A DNA stretch of 64,000 nucleotides, taken from contig NZ_BSTX01000005.1 in NCBI RefSeq assembly GCF_030269765.1, positions 240,033 through 304,032 on the forward strand, read 5' to 3'. The position numbers and the translations under genes are program-made. Shown here piece after piece: positions 33,774 through 42,277 of this stretch (its first letter is position 1; each line of letters opens with the position of its first letter). The notes beneath the pieces were generated by a model. The model was not told the DNA's origin and did not search any database. It saw only the letters and a program-made list of their open reading frames with translations. The DNA comes from Actinorhabdospora filicis (GTDB lineage Bacteria > Actinomycetota > Actinomycetes > Mycobacteriales > Micromonosporaceae).

Positions 33774-33789
33774 CTCCCACTTTCACTTT
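33774..33789 (-). promoter_or_regulatory. Operator motif, perfect copy
   Basis: CTCCCACTTTCACTTT, i.e. AAAGTGAAAGTGGGAG in the direction of the leftward early operon, 78 bp before its first start codon. Confidence 0.75.
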
Positions 33790-34292
33790 TGGGCATCGGG
33801 CGGCAAGACGGATGTGAACTGTCCTGCCGCCCGATCGGATTCGGTCTCGCTGGCCGCATGCGACGCGGTGATCCCCTGGCACGTCGGACGACGCACAGAA
33901 CAGGCGGATACTCCTAGCGAGCCGAATCAATCAGCAAGCTTTCCACTATGGATGACTCAAGTAACATGGGCAAGCGACAGGTCCTGAAGCGTTTCCGCCC
34001 CGCTACCTGAAGTCCCTACGGATCGTGCGATTACTCGTGAATGACCGGCGCACTTTCAAGATTCGCAATGAAGGCCACCGCTATGCGGTCAAGCGTTCAT
34101 CACGTCGAGCGTGACCTATTGCGATGCGGCGTCCTTGGACCCGTTCTAACGCGATCATCTCTCGATTGACTTCCAAACACCCACCGCTGTCGCGGTCGGT
34201 TATCGGTAGTGCGCCCGTGCATTCACTTGTGAAACAACGTGTTGGAGCCTTGCGGTTCCGGCAGTGCTCGGTGGTGCGTCTCAAAACCTACG

Positions 34293-34308
34293 CTCCCACT
34301 TTCACTTT
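34293..34308 (-). promoter_or_regulatory. Operator motif, perfect copy
   Basis: A second exact copy of CTCCCACTTTCACTTT, in the middle of the control region and in the same orientation. Confidence 0.75.
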
Positions 34309-34471
34309 GGTACCGGATGATCGGCTATCTCCGACTCATACTTTCGGTCAAGCGCAGCGTTTGCCCAGGTCAACACTCCTTAGTGGTGAGCATTTCCGGC
34401 ATTGACGACGAAAGTGGCGGTGGGAGCGCACGTCGTTCGCGCCCGAGCCTGAGTGCCCGTGTGATGGATCA

Positions 34472-34536
34472 ATACGCGCACGTAGCGCGTATCCATGGCT
34501 GGCCATGGTGCAGGGAGACAGGGGGGTAACCCCCTG
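34472..34536. repeat. Cluster of three palindromes
   Basis: In 65 bp: ATACGCGC-ACGTA-GCGCGTAT (34472-34492), CCATGGC-TG-GCCATGG (34493-34508) and CAGGGGG-GTAA-CCCCCTG (34519-34536). They are adjacent and share no sequence. Confidence 0.85.
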
Positions 34537-34756
34537 CGGCAAGAAAATCTGGACCACTGCGTGTTAGGCGGTGGCTGGTTGCCACGGTTTCAGGGTCGAC
34601 CAGGGCCGCCGGCCGATCCCGGCTGGAAAAGGAATCCCTGGTCAGAGCCGTTCGCTCTGTTCGTCTGGTGACGGCCACCACAAGCGTCGCCAGTTCGGCG
34701 AGCTGGGGCCGTAATCCATACAGAGGAACAAGGAGAGCGAGTTTAACAGCTCATCT

Positions 34757-34782
34757 CCCAACCCCCCTTTTAGGGGGTTGGG
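34757..34782. terminator. Hairpin in control region
   Basis: CCCAACCCCC / GGGGGTTGGG around CTTTTA, 104 bp before the HNH gene. It may terminate leftward or rightward leader RNA. Confidence 0.55.
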
Positions 34783-34885
34783 GATAGACGGTTTAGCTGC
34801 TCAATCCTTCCGTCTGTAAATCTTGCCTCGGGTCGGTCCGCGAAGACTCGCACACGCCGCCGAGGATTAACCTGCCGGAGCCGCT

Positions 34886-35197
34886 ATCGCCTGGACCAAT
34901 TCTGACCGCCGCCGACGCCTGCCGTCGAATTGGGAAGCTATTCGTCGCCGCATTCTCGCCCGAGACGGCGGCAGGTGCACAGCGCGAAACGGCTACGGCC
35001 AACGCTGCACGGAACCAGCCTCGGACGTCGATCACCGCCAGGCCGGTGACGACCACCGCGACACCAACCTGACTTCCTTGTGCACCTGGCACCACGCCAG
35101 AAAGTCGGCCGCCGAAGGCGCCGCGGCTTCCGCCGCGGTTCGGCGGCGGCACCTTCGCCGGTTTCGCCGTCACGAGCGGCACCCCGGCGATCTGTAA
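34886..35197 (+). CDS. HNH endonuclease with ATC start
   Basis: A 103-residue phage HNH nuclease. In-frame stop TAA at 34868 leaves no ATG, GTG or TTG before the domain. ATC 34886, five bases after CGGAG, gives the N-terminus M-A-W-T-N-S-D-R-R-R-R-L-P that homologues have. The domain contains ILARDGGRCTARNG, CTEPASDVDHRQAGDD (DH catalytic pair), and NLTSLCTWHHARKSA. Such HNH proteins sit beside terminase in cos-type siphoviruses and help cut DNA at packaging. Confidence 0.8.
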   Translation: MAWTNSDRRRRLPSNWEAIRRRILARDGGRCTARNGYGQRCTEPASDVDHRQAGDDHRDTNLTSLCTWHHARKSAAEGAAASAAVRRRHLRRFRRHERHPGDL

Positions 35198-35266
35198 CCC
35201 CGCAGCGCTCCAGGTCTTCGGCCTGTTGAGCGCGGAGGGTGTGACCGGTTCCCGGTCCCCTCCTGC

Positions 35267-35304
35267 TGTCCCCGCTCGGTCTTCCTCCCCGCCGAGCGGG
35301 GACA
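35267..35304 (+). terminator. Hairpin between HNH gene and next gene
   Basis: A 13-bp perfect stem (core GTCCCCGCTCGG / CCGAGCGGGGAC) with a 12-nt loop, in the 129-bp gap after the HNH gene. Could be a terminator or attenuator. Confidence 0.6.
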
Positions 35305-35326
35305 CCTTCTCTCGATCGGAGCGCAC

Positions 35327-35566
35327 ATGGACTTCTGGGAAATCGTTTGGCTCGCCTGGTTCGGCATCTTCGGCGTGCTCGAAGGCGTCGCCTTGGCTCG
35401 CAAGGAGAAGAACGACACCTTGAGCGAACACATCTGGAAGTGGTTCGCCATCGGAACCCCCGGCGACCGCCCGCGAAAGAGCGGCTGGGTACAGCTTCGT
35501 CGCGTCGGCCTGGTCGCCGGCCTCGCCTGGCTGTGCCTTCACTTCCTCACCGGGGGATGGGTCTAG
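35327..35566 (+). CDS. Small phage membrane protein
   Basis: A 79-residue protein from ATG 35327 (GGAGCGCAC upstream). Helix 1 is WEIVWLAWFGIFGVLEGVAL, a charged loop follows (RKEKNDTLSEHIWKW), and helix 2 is VGLVAGLAWLCLHFL. Position before the tRNA and packaging genes is typical of small actinophage membrane proteins of unknown role. Confidence 0.6.
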   Translation: MDFWEIVWLAWFGIFGVLEGVALARKEKNDTLSEHIWKWFAIGTPGDRPRKSGWVQLRRVGLVAGLAWLCLHFLTGGWV

Positions 35567-35577
35567 CCTGCCTCCAG

Positions 35578-35649
35578 CGCGGAGAGGTGCGTCGGTCGCA
35601 CATCGGCCTCATAAGCCGCCGTTAGCCGGTTCGACTCCGGTCTCCGCTA
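35578..35649 (+). tRNA. Prophage tRNA with CAT anticodon, initiator-like
   Basis: A 72-nt cloverleaf: acceptor CGCGGAG / CTCCGCT, in which C1 faces U72 and A73 is the discriminator; D-stem GTGC/GCAC with GG in the loop; anticodon loop CTCATAA; T-loop TTCGACT in a GCCGG/CCGGT stem. An unpaired 1-72 position is the hallmark of bacterial initiator tRNA. In the anticodon stem G29-C41 and G30-C40 are present, but the third initiator pair is flipped (C31-G39). The 11-24 pair is elongator-type (U-A) and position 8 is A. No CCA is encoded. It could instead be a degenerate elongator Met or Ile(CAU) tRNA. Confidence 0.75.
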
Positions 35650-35865
35650 CTACCGCCGCGCAGCTCGAACCCGAGCCAGCCGCAGGCACTTCACCCACAC
35701 CCAAGCGTCGAAAGCCCCGACCGCGACCAGGAGCATCAACGACATCCCGTCAGGCACCGTGAACCCCTGCACGGCAACGATCGCGAGCCGCTGAACTGCG
35801 AGACCGACGATCAGCAGCAGGGCACCGCCGGAGAGATGCGCGGCAACACGCAGGCGGGGAGTCAT
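35650..35865 (-). CDS. Small phage membrane protein (leftward)
   Basis: A 71-residue frame from ATG 35865 to a TAG abutting the tRNA 3' end. Two hydrophobic helices (LSGGALLLIVGLAVQRLAIV and MSLMLLVAVGAFDAWVWVKC) and a basic tail (RLARVRAARR). It is on the strand opposite to its neighbours. SD not obvious; moderate confidence. Confidence 0.45.
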   Translation of the reverse strand: MTPRLRVAAHLSGGALLLIVGLAVQRLAIVAVQGFTVPDGMSLMLLVAVGAFDAWVWVKCLRLARVRAARR

Positions 35866-35898
35866 CGCGCGAGCATACGCGAACCCAGGAGGTGAGCC

Positions 35899-36339
35899 AT
35901 GTCCTTCTCCTCCAGGGGGCCCGTCCCCAACCGCGAAGACGACCTTGCCCGACCACGAAGCCGCAAGGGCGTTGAGACACAGGCCGTCACCCGCGGCACC
36001 GCCCGCGAAACACATGCTCCTGAATCCGATCCGTCCTGGCACCCGATCGCCGCACAGCTCTGGGAAGCCGTGATCGCCTCCGGGCAGGCCGACTTCTACC
36101 AGCAGTCCGACTACGCCGTCCTGTTCTCGCTGTGCGATGACCTGTCGCACTTCAAGCGCTCCGCCAAGCGGTCGGCGCAGATGGCGCAGACGATCTACTC
36201 CGCGCTTGGCTCGCTCCTGGTCACCGAAGGAGACCGCCGGCGTGCCCGCATCGAGCTGGACCTACCCGCCGATGCCGACGACGACGCCAGCGTGACCGCG
36301 ATCGCCGACTACAAAAGGCGCCTGGGCGTAGCCACCTAG
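35899..36339 (+). CDS. terS: Terminase small subunit
   Basis: A 146-residue protein from ATG 35899 (SD AGGAGGTG). A basic, disordered start (RGPVPNREDDLARPRSRKG) leads into HPIAAQLWEAVIASGQADFY, QQSDYAVLFSLCDDLSHF and a C-terminal DNA-recognition-like helix. This is the terS family of Streptomyces and mycobacterial siphoviruses, which binds the packaging site and loads TerL. Confidence 0.85.
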   Translation: MSFSSRGPVPNREDDLARPRSRKGVETQAVTRGTARETHAPESDPSWHPIAAQLWEAVIASGQADFYQQSDYAVLFSLCDDLSHFKRSAKRSAQMAQTIYSALGSLLVTEGDRRRARIELDLPADADDDASVTAIADYKRRLGVAT

Positions 36340-36361
36340 CCAGGTCCGGGGGTGATGCCGC

Positions 36362-37997
36362 ATCGCGCTCACCCTCGAAGGAATTGCCGAACTCGAACCC
36401 ACCTATCTGGGCCCCACCTGGGCCAAGCATCCAGATGGCACCTGGCGCCTACCGGAATTCAGCCTCGGCTGGGAAATCGCCGGATGGTGCAGCCGCTACC
36501 TGCGCGCTGAAGACGGTGGATTCTGGAAGTTCACCGATGAACAGATGCGCTTCCTGCTTTGGTTCTATGCCGTGGACAATTACGGCAGGTTCCTTCATCG
36601 GAAAGCCGTTCTGCAAAGACTCAAAGGGTGGGGAAAAGATCCCCTCGCCGCCACCTTGGCGATCGTCGAATTCGTCGGACCCAGTCGCTTCTCTCACTGG
36701 AGCCCGCTCACCGGCGAGCCCGTAGGCAAGGCTCACCCACAGGCATGGGTCCAGGTCGCCGCCGTCTCGCGGGACCAGACCCGTAACACGATGACTCTGA
36801 TGCCGTCGCTGATGTCGGACGAGCTCATCGCCGCTTACGGCATCAAGCCCGGTATCGAGGTCATCCGCGCTAACCATGGCAGGCAACGGCTTGAGGCGGT
36901 GACCAGTAGTTATCGCGCCCTTGAGGGGGCGCGGTCTTTACTCCACGTTCATCGTCCTGAATGAAACCCACCATTGGGTTACCGGCAACTCCGGCGATCG
37001 CATGTACCAGACGATCGACGGCAACGCCACCAAGAAGAACAACCGCTACTTGGCTATCACCAACGCTTTTCAGCCTGGTGAAAACAGTGTCGCCGAGCAG
37101 ATGCGCGACGCCTGGCAGAAGATCCAGGACGGCCGTGCGGCCGACGTCGCCTTCCTGTACGACAGCATCGAAGCGCACGTCTTGACTCCGCTCACGCCGG
37201 ATGCACTGCGCCTCGTGTTGCCTCGCATCCGCGGCGATGCCGTGTGGCTTCCCATCGAGACGATCATTCAATCTGTTCTCGACACGACCATGGCGCCATC
37301 GCGTTCACGGCGAATGTGGTTGAACCAGGTGGTTGCCGAGGAAGACGCTCTCTTCGGTCCTGAGAACTGGGTGCCGCTGGAGAAGCCGGGCGCGGTACTG
37401 GCCCCTGACGACGCGATTGTTGCTGGCTTCGACGGTGGTCTTCGCGACGATGCGACCGGCTTGGTTGCGATCAGAATCAGCGACGGCGCGGCCTTCGTGC
37501 TGGGGCTGTGGGAGCGCCCGGACGGCCCGGCCGGCGACGGCTGGGAGGTCAACCGCGATGTCGTTGACAGCGCGGTGCACGACATGTTCCGCCTCTACGA
37601 CGTGAAGGGCTTCTACGCCGACGTTGCTCTATGGGAAAGCCACGTGAGCGAGTGGGCCCAGACCTACGGCGACCGCCTGGCGGTGCGCTCCGATGGCCGC
37701 AACAGCGTTGCCTGGGACATGAGGCAATCGCTCAAGCGGGTAACCCTCGCCAACGAGCGGCTAGTCCGCGCGATCCTCGACGGCCGCCTTCACCACGACG
37801 GAGACGCCCGTCTTCGCCGCCACGTTCTCAACGTCGGCCGGCGAACCAACTGGCACGGCGTCTCCTTCGGGAAACTCCACAACTCCCGCAAGATCGACCT
37901 CTACGCCGCCCTCCTCCTTGCCCACGAAGCCCTACGCGACCTGCGAAGCCGTGGTGCCCAGACGACCGCGCGCGCGGGCGTCGGCTACTTCCTCTGA
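36362..37997 (+). pseudogene. terL: Terminase large subunit, reading frame broken by a frameshift
   Basis: The ATPase part runs in one frame to about 36925 (PTWAKHPDGTWRLPEFSLGW, LQRLKGWGKDPLA, MTLMPSLMSDELI, SSYRALEGAR). The frame then meets TGA, and the rest (FIVLNETHHWVTGN, the Walker-B-like and nuclease part with FDGGLRDDATGLVA, and the WESHVSEWAQTYG region) continues in the +1 frame to 37997. The junction lies at 36920-36945. Frame one has no ATG, GTG or TTG; ATC 36362 fits GGGGGTGA six bases upstream. Whether this is a mutation, a programmed shift or a sequencing error is open. Confidence 0.85.
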
Positions 37998-38014
37998 TCC
38001 CCTGGGGGTGACAC

Positions 38015-39460
38015 CTGCCGATCCTCCCCGCCGCGCGCACCGCCCTGGCCTACGCCCGCCAGCTGCTCGACACCCTGTACAGCGACCTCCACGAGCTGCG
38101 CGACCTCGACAACTACCACCGCGGCATCCAGCCCGACCCCTACATGCCGGCCAACGCTTCCGACGAGTACCACCTACTCGCCCGACGCGCCGTCACCAAC
38201 GTGATGCAGCTGCTCGTCAACGCCCCCGCGCAGTCCCTGGCCGTCGACTCCTACCGACGCGGCTCTTCGGCCGACTCGACCGAATGGAACCACTGGCGCG
38301 CCTCTGACCTGGCGATCCGTCAGGATGCGATTCACCGCGCAGCGCTGATCTTCGGGCACAGTTTCACCGTCACCGAGCAGACCTCCGAAGGTGCGCGCAC
38401 ACGGGGCCTTAGCCCGATGCGAACCGCCGCGCTTTACACCGATCCAGCTTCGGACCTCGACCCGGTGTGCGCCCTGACCGTGACGGCCTGGCCGACCAAC
38501 ACCGACGGGAAGGGCGTGCCCGGCCACGCGATCCTGTGGACGGCCACCCACCGATACGAGGTGCACTTCAAAGGCCGCGGCACCGATGTCCGCATCTCAC
38601 GCGGCTTCAAGCACGGCTCTTCGGCCTGCCCCGTGACGCGCTTCGCGGTTAACGTCGACCTTGAAGGCCGCACCACCGGCGTGATTGGCCCGTTCCGCAG
38701 GCTCCAGGACCGCATCAACCAGGTGATCTTCGATCTTCTGATTGCGCAGTCCTACGCCTCGTGGGCCGTGCGCTGGGCCACCGGCATGGCCCCGCCCATG
38801 CTCACCGACCCGGTATACGCCGACCCTGACGACCCGACTTCCGAGATCATCGGCACCAAGCCACGCCTCGACGCCAACGGCCAGCCGATCCCGGCGCCCA
38901 TCAACCACAACGCCAGCCGCTTCTTGTTCGCGCCGGACCCCGACAGCAAGTTCGGCTCCTTGCCCGGCACGCCGCTGTCCGGCTACATCGAGGCCGTGGG
39001 GATGGCATTCCGCCACCTCAGCGCCCTCGCGCAGCTTCCACCCGCCTACCTGGTCGGCGAGCTGGTGAACGTCGCAGCCGAAGCCCTTGACGCCAGCGAA
39101 GCCGGATTCCTACGGATGCTCGGCGGCCTGCAAACCATGCTCGGCGCCCCCTGGAAGCGCGTCTTCCGCCTGGCCGCCGAACTCGACGGGCAGGCCGAAG
39201 CTGCCCTCGCCGACGACGGCGAAATCGTCTGGCGCGACATCGGCTCGCGCTCCATGGCGGCCATCGCCGATGCCCTCGGAAAGCTGGCGACACAGCTCGG
39301 CGTTCCGCCCCGTGCCTTGTGGACGCGAATCCCGGGCATCACCGGCGAGGAACTGGACTACTTCGAGCGGATTGCGGCCGAGGACTCAGACGGGGCCCTT
39401 GCCCGCGCCATTGACCGGGTGACCGGTGGTGACGCTTTCAGCCCGGCGGAGCCGTCATGA
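38015..39460 (+). CDS. Portal protein with CTG start
   Basis: About 481 residues. The first ATG (38144) would remove a helix-rich N-terminus (ARTALAYARQLLDTLYSDLH, RDLDNYHRGIQPDPYM) that portal proteins of this type have. CTG 38015 lies four bases after GGGGGTG. Portal features include MQLLVNAPAQSLAVDSYRRG, ETGVIGPFRRLQDRINQVIF-like text (actual TGVIGPFRRLQDRINQVIF), SALAQLPPAYLVGELVNVAA and a C-terminal helical barrel. It forms the DNA-entry ring at one capsid vertex. Confidence 0.88.
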   Translation: MPILPAARTALAYARQLLDTLYSDLHELRDLDNYHRGIQPDPYMPANASDEYHLLARRAVTNVMQLLVNAPAQSLAVDSYRRGSSADSTEWNHWRASDLAIRQDAIHRAALIFGHSFTVTEQTSEGARTRGLSPMRTAALYTDPASDLDPVCALTVTAWPTNTDGKGVPGHAILWTATHRYEVHFKGRGTDVRISRGFKHGSSACPVTRFAVNVDLEGRTTGVIGPFRRLQDRINQVIFDLLIAQSYASWAVRWATGMAPPMLTDPVYADPDDPTSEIIGTKPRLDANGQPIPAPINHNASRFLFAPDPDSKFGSLPGTPLSGYIEAVGMAFRHLSALAQLPPAYLVGELVNVAAEALDASEAGFLRMLGGLQTMLGAPWKRVFRLAAELDGQAEAALADDGEIVWRDIGSRSMAAIADALGKLATQLGVPPRALWTRIPGITGEELDYFERIAAEDSDGALARAIDRVTGGDAFSPAEPS

Positions 39461-40614
39461 CGACACCAGCCCGCGAAGCCGAAGCCGAGCGCGCCACCCG
39501 CGCCTATCAGCTTGCCCTCGCCGCGATGGGCGTTGCCGCCTTCGACGAAGCCGCGAAACTGTGGGCGTCGATGCCGGCGACGCTCGCCGCGGCGACCACA
39601 TCGGCCTGGCTGCGGCAGGCGATCACCCTGATCATGACCCGCCGCGCCCTCGCGCGCTCCCTCGCGATCGCGTTCTATCGCCTCGTGCGGGCACTCCGCA
39701 CAGGCCGCACCATCGCCGACCCACGCCTACCCGTGCCCGCTTCGGTCACGCTGGCGAGCCTGCGCCACGAGTTTGCCCTACTCGCCCCCGAGTACAACAA
39801 CCCGACACCGCCCACCCCACAACCGGCCGCACCTGTGGACAGACCTGTGGAAACACCGGCTCCCGTCGCCGCGAAACCAACGCCTCCGCAGGAACCGCGC
39901 GACGAACCCGACCGGCCAGCACCAGGCGATGAGCCTGTCGAGCACATCCCCGTCGATGTGCTCGACGATGAGGACACCGAGACCGACGACGTCCGCCAGG
40001 AGCGCGACGAGATCGAAGCCCGGTACACCCTCATCGCCCGCGGCCCCCACCGGCTCGAAACCCTGCTCGCCGCCCTCGACACCGACAAGCCCGCCAAGAA
40101 GATCGACACCGCCCGCAACGATGCCCACCGCAAGGCCGGTCGAGCCCAAGCCGCCTCAACGGCGCGACTGGTGATGAACGGCGCCCGCCACACGACATCG
40201 CGCCTCGCCCGGCGAGACCGCCTCGTGCTGGGCTGGATTCGCCGCTCCACCACCGGAACCCCCTGCGACTGGTGCGCAATGCTGCTGTCCAGAGGCGCGG
40301 TCTACAAGTCGTCCGCCAGCGGCGGGGCGAAGACGGCGAAGGCCGCCACCGTCCGCAAAGGCGTCGACCGGACAGGCCGCACCGGCGCTTACGCCGAGGG
40401 CGACCTCTTCCACGAACACTGCTGGTGCATCTCGGAGCAGATCCACAGCCGCGAGCAGTACAACAGCCCCGCCTACGACCTCAACCGCCACTACGCCGCG
40501 CGGTGGGAGAAGGCCACCAAGGGCCACGCCGGAACGGCGGCCGTGGCCGCCTGGCGGCGCTTCATCAGAGAATCCCGCGCCCAGGAGGCGCGCACCGTCC
40601 AGGAGACACACTGA
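39457..40614 (+). CDS. MuF-like minor capsid protein
   Basis: A 385-residue protein whose ATG overlaps the portal stop. A long Pro/Glu-rich hinge (residues about 115-185) separates an N-terminal portal-binding region from a domain with TGTPCDWCAMLLSRGAVYKS and LFHEHCWCISEQIHSREQY, the Cys/His signature of MuF/VG15 minor heads. It bridges the portal and capsid and is ejected or used in assembly. Its stop overlaps the CTG start of the scaffold gene. Confidence 0.85.
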   Translation: MTTPAREAEAERATRAYQLALAAMGVAAFDEAAKLWASMPATLAAATTSAWLRQAITLIMTRRALARSLAIAFYRLVRALRTGRTIADPRLPVPASVTLASLRHEFALLAPEYNNPTPPTPQPAAPVDRPVETPAPVAAKPTPPQEPRDEPDRPAPGDEPVEHIPVDVLDDEDTETDDVRQERDEIEARYTLIARGPHRLETLLAALDTDKPAKKIDTARNDAHRKAGRAQAASTARLVMNGARHTTSRLARRDRLVLGWIRRSTTGTPCDWCAMLLSRGAVYKSSASGGAKTAKAATVRKGVDRTGRTGAYAEGDLFHEHCWCISEQIHSREQYNSPAYDLNRHYAARWEKATKGHAGTAAVAAWRRFIRESRAQEARTVQETH

Positions 40615-41099
40615 CCGACGAAGCCACGCCCAGCACCGATATTCCCGCCGATGCATCCGCCCCGGAGGCACTGGCTCCCGAGCCCGAGACCGAGGAGATC
40701 CCGGCCGCAGTTCTGCGCGATCGCCTCACCCGCGCCAATGCAGAGGCCGCAGGCTTCCGCGTCCGGCTCCGCGAACTCGAAGAGAAACTGTCCGGGCTCG
40801 ACGACCCCGCCGAGATCCGCACCGCCCTCGACGCCGAACGCGCCAAGACCGCCGCGCTCGAACTCGACCTGGCCCGCGCCGAACTCGCCGCACAGTACGG
40901 CCTCCCCGCGCCAGTCGCCGCCGCACTCAACGGCAGCGACCGCGACGCCCTGGAGGCCGCGGCAAAAACCGTCGCCGCCCACATCGCCGCCGCTGCACCC
41001 GCCGCCCTTAGCGGCGGACTCGACCCGAGCACCCCCGGTGACGACGGTCCCGGCGACCCCCGCGAACTCGCCCGCCTCTACGGCCCGCGACTGCGCTAA
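40611..41099 (+). CDS. Capsid scaffolding-like protein with CTG start
   Basis: About 162 residues, acidic and coiled: RDRLTRANAEAAGFRVRLRE, LEEKLSGLDDPAEIRTALDA, ERAKTAALELDLARAELAA. CTG 40611 forms a CTGA overlap with the previous stop and lies five bases after AGGAG. No ATG, GTG or TTG occurs in the first third. Helical scaffold placed before the major capsid gene is standard in siphoviruses. Confidence 0.82.
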   Translation: MTDEATPSTDIPADASAPEALAPEPETEEIPAAVLRDRLTRANAEAAGFRVRLRELEEKLSGLDDPAEIRTALDAERAKTAALELDLARAELAAQYGLPAPVAAALNGSDRDALEAAAKTVAAHIAAAAPAALSGGLDPSTPGDDGPGDPRELARLYGPRLR

Positions 41100-41115
41100 A
41101 CCCCATCCCAGACCA

Positions 41116-41138
41116 CCCCCGAGCCACAAGGCCGGGGG
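41116..41138 (+). other. Hairpin upstream of capsid gene
   Basis: CCCCCGAGCC / GGCCGGGGG around ACAA with one bulge, 25 bp before the capsid start. Confidence 0.55.
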
Positions 41139-41162
41139 CTATCCCCATGCCCCGGAGGGCCT

Positions 41163-42224
41163 TTGGCTACGCCCCAACACATTATCGTCAAGCCCGAGAA
41201 GATCGTGTCCGCTGCGGTCGGGATGCTCGAAGCCCGACTCGTCGTCCCCGGCCTGTTCACCCGAACCGGCGTCGACCAGTTCAAGGGCGCCGACAACGAC
41301 TCGATTTCCTTTGCCGTTGAAGGTGTGCTCCCGTTCCACAGCTATGCGTGGCGCAACGACCGCTCGCAGCCGATCGTGTTCGACACCTACGCCGAGCGGA
41401 AGATCTCGATCTCGTTCAGCGGCAACTACTACTCCGGCGTCCGGGCGACTGACGAGCAGCTCGACTTCGACATCGCCCAGTGGGCCAAGCTCATGAACCC
41501 GCAGGCGAAGGCCGTCGCGCGAGGACTCAGCCGCAAGTGCGTGTCCACCCTCACCGGCCAGACCTACAACGTGGTCATCGGCAACACGGGCGCCAACCTT
41601 CGCGGAGCGCTCATCGAGGCCGAACGCGTTCTCGACGCCTTCCACGCCCCCGGCGAGGACCGGTACATGCTCGTCGGCTCGAACTTCCGCGCCGCGATGC
41701 TCGCCGACAAGGACCTGAACCTCGCCCAGAACGTCGGCGACCGCCAGGCCGAAACCTCCCTGACCAAGGCCGTCATCGACGACCGATTCGGCTTCCGCAT
41801 CGTGAAGTCCAACGAGATCGGCCCCAACGACGCCTACGCGTTCTCCTCGTCCGGCTTTGTCCTGGCCACTGCGGCGCCCTCGGTTCCGGCGTCCGTTCCG
41901 TTCGGTGCGACCACGACCTTCGAGGACTACGCACTCCGCTGGGTCCGCGACTACGACTCCGCCTACATGCAGGACCGCTCCGTCGTCAACTGCTACGCCG
42001 GCACCCGAACCGTCACCGACGTCCTGGTCGGCTGGGACGAGGCGAACCAGACCGAGATCGTCTCGGCAGGCGAGCACTTCGTGCGCGGCATCAAACTCAC
42101 CCTCGACGGCGCGTCGAACTACCCGCCCGCCAGCGGCGAACTCGCGCGCATCACCGGCATCACCGACGCCGACGTGTGGACCCCCACCAAGCGCGCCGCG
42201 GAGACCGACCCCGCCAACGCCTAA
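41163..42224 (+). CDS. Major capsid protein
   Basis: A 353-residue protein from TTG 41163 (SD GGAGGGCC). The order ATPQHIIVKPEKIVSAAVGM, GLFTRTGVDQFKGADNDSIS, ISISFSGNYYSGVRATDEQL, then a long middle domain and FVRGIKLTLDGASNYP at the end fits HK97-fold capsids of Streptomyces siphoviruses. A strong terminator follows, consistent with high expression. Confidence 0.88.
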   Translation: MATPQHIIVKPEKIVSAAVGMLEARLVVPGLFTRTGVDQFKGADNDSISFAVEGVLPFHSYAWRNDRSQPIVFDTYAERKISISFSGNYYSGVRATDEQLDFDIAQWAKLMNPQAKAVARGLSRKCVSTLTGQTYNVVIGNTGANLRGALIEAERVLDAFHAPGEDRYMLVGSNFRAAMLADKDLNLAQNVGDRQAETSLTKAVIDDRFGFRIVKSNEIGPNDAYAFSSSGFVLATAAPSVPASVPFGATTTFEDYALRWVRDYDSAYMQDRSVVNCYAGTRTVTDVLVGWDEANQTEIVSAGEHFVRGIKLTLDGASNYPPASGELARITGITDADVWTPTKRAAETDPANA

Positions 42225-42227
42225 CCG

Positions 42228-42263
42228 CAGCGCGGCCCGACGCGGAACCGTCGGGCCGCGCTG
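42228..42263 (+). terminator. Strong hairpin after the capsid gene
   Basis: A 14-bp perfect stem (CAGCGCGGCCCGAC / GTCGGGCCGCGCTG) with an 8-nt loop. It ends or stabilises the capsid message and precedes the SD of the next gene. Confidence 0.8.
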
Positions 42264-42277
42264 AAGCTAGGAGGTTC

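Larger units (their letters stand above)
33697..34885. promoter_or_regulatory. 1.2 kb control region between early and late operons, no convincing gene
   Basis: No frame here looks like protein on either strand, and GC content is visibly lower than elsewhere. It contains a two-tier hairpin (33718-33776), two perfect copies of the 16-bp operator, a degenerate copy at 34410-34427, a cluster of palindromes (34472-34536) and a hairpin at 34757-34782. A 14-codon frame at 33966-34010 (MGKRQVLKRFRPAT) lacks an SD. Divergent early and late promoters are expected here; I could not assign -35/-10 boxes with confidence. Confidence 0.7.

Noticed and set aside
34124..34405. 93-codon frame in the prophage control region
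   Set aside because: Unstructured Ser/Arg-rich text, runs over a perfect operator copy, no SD.
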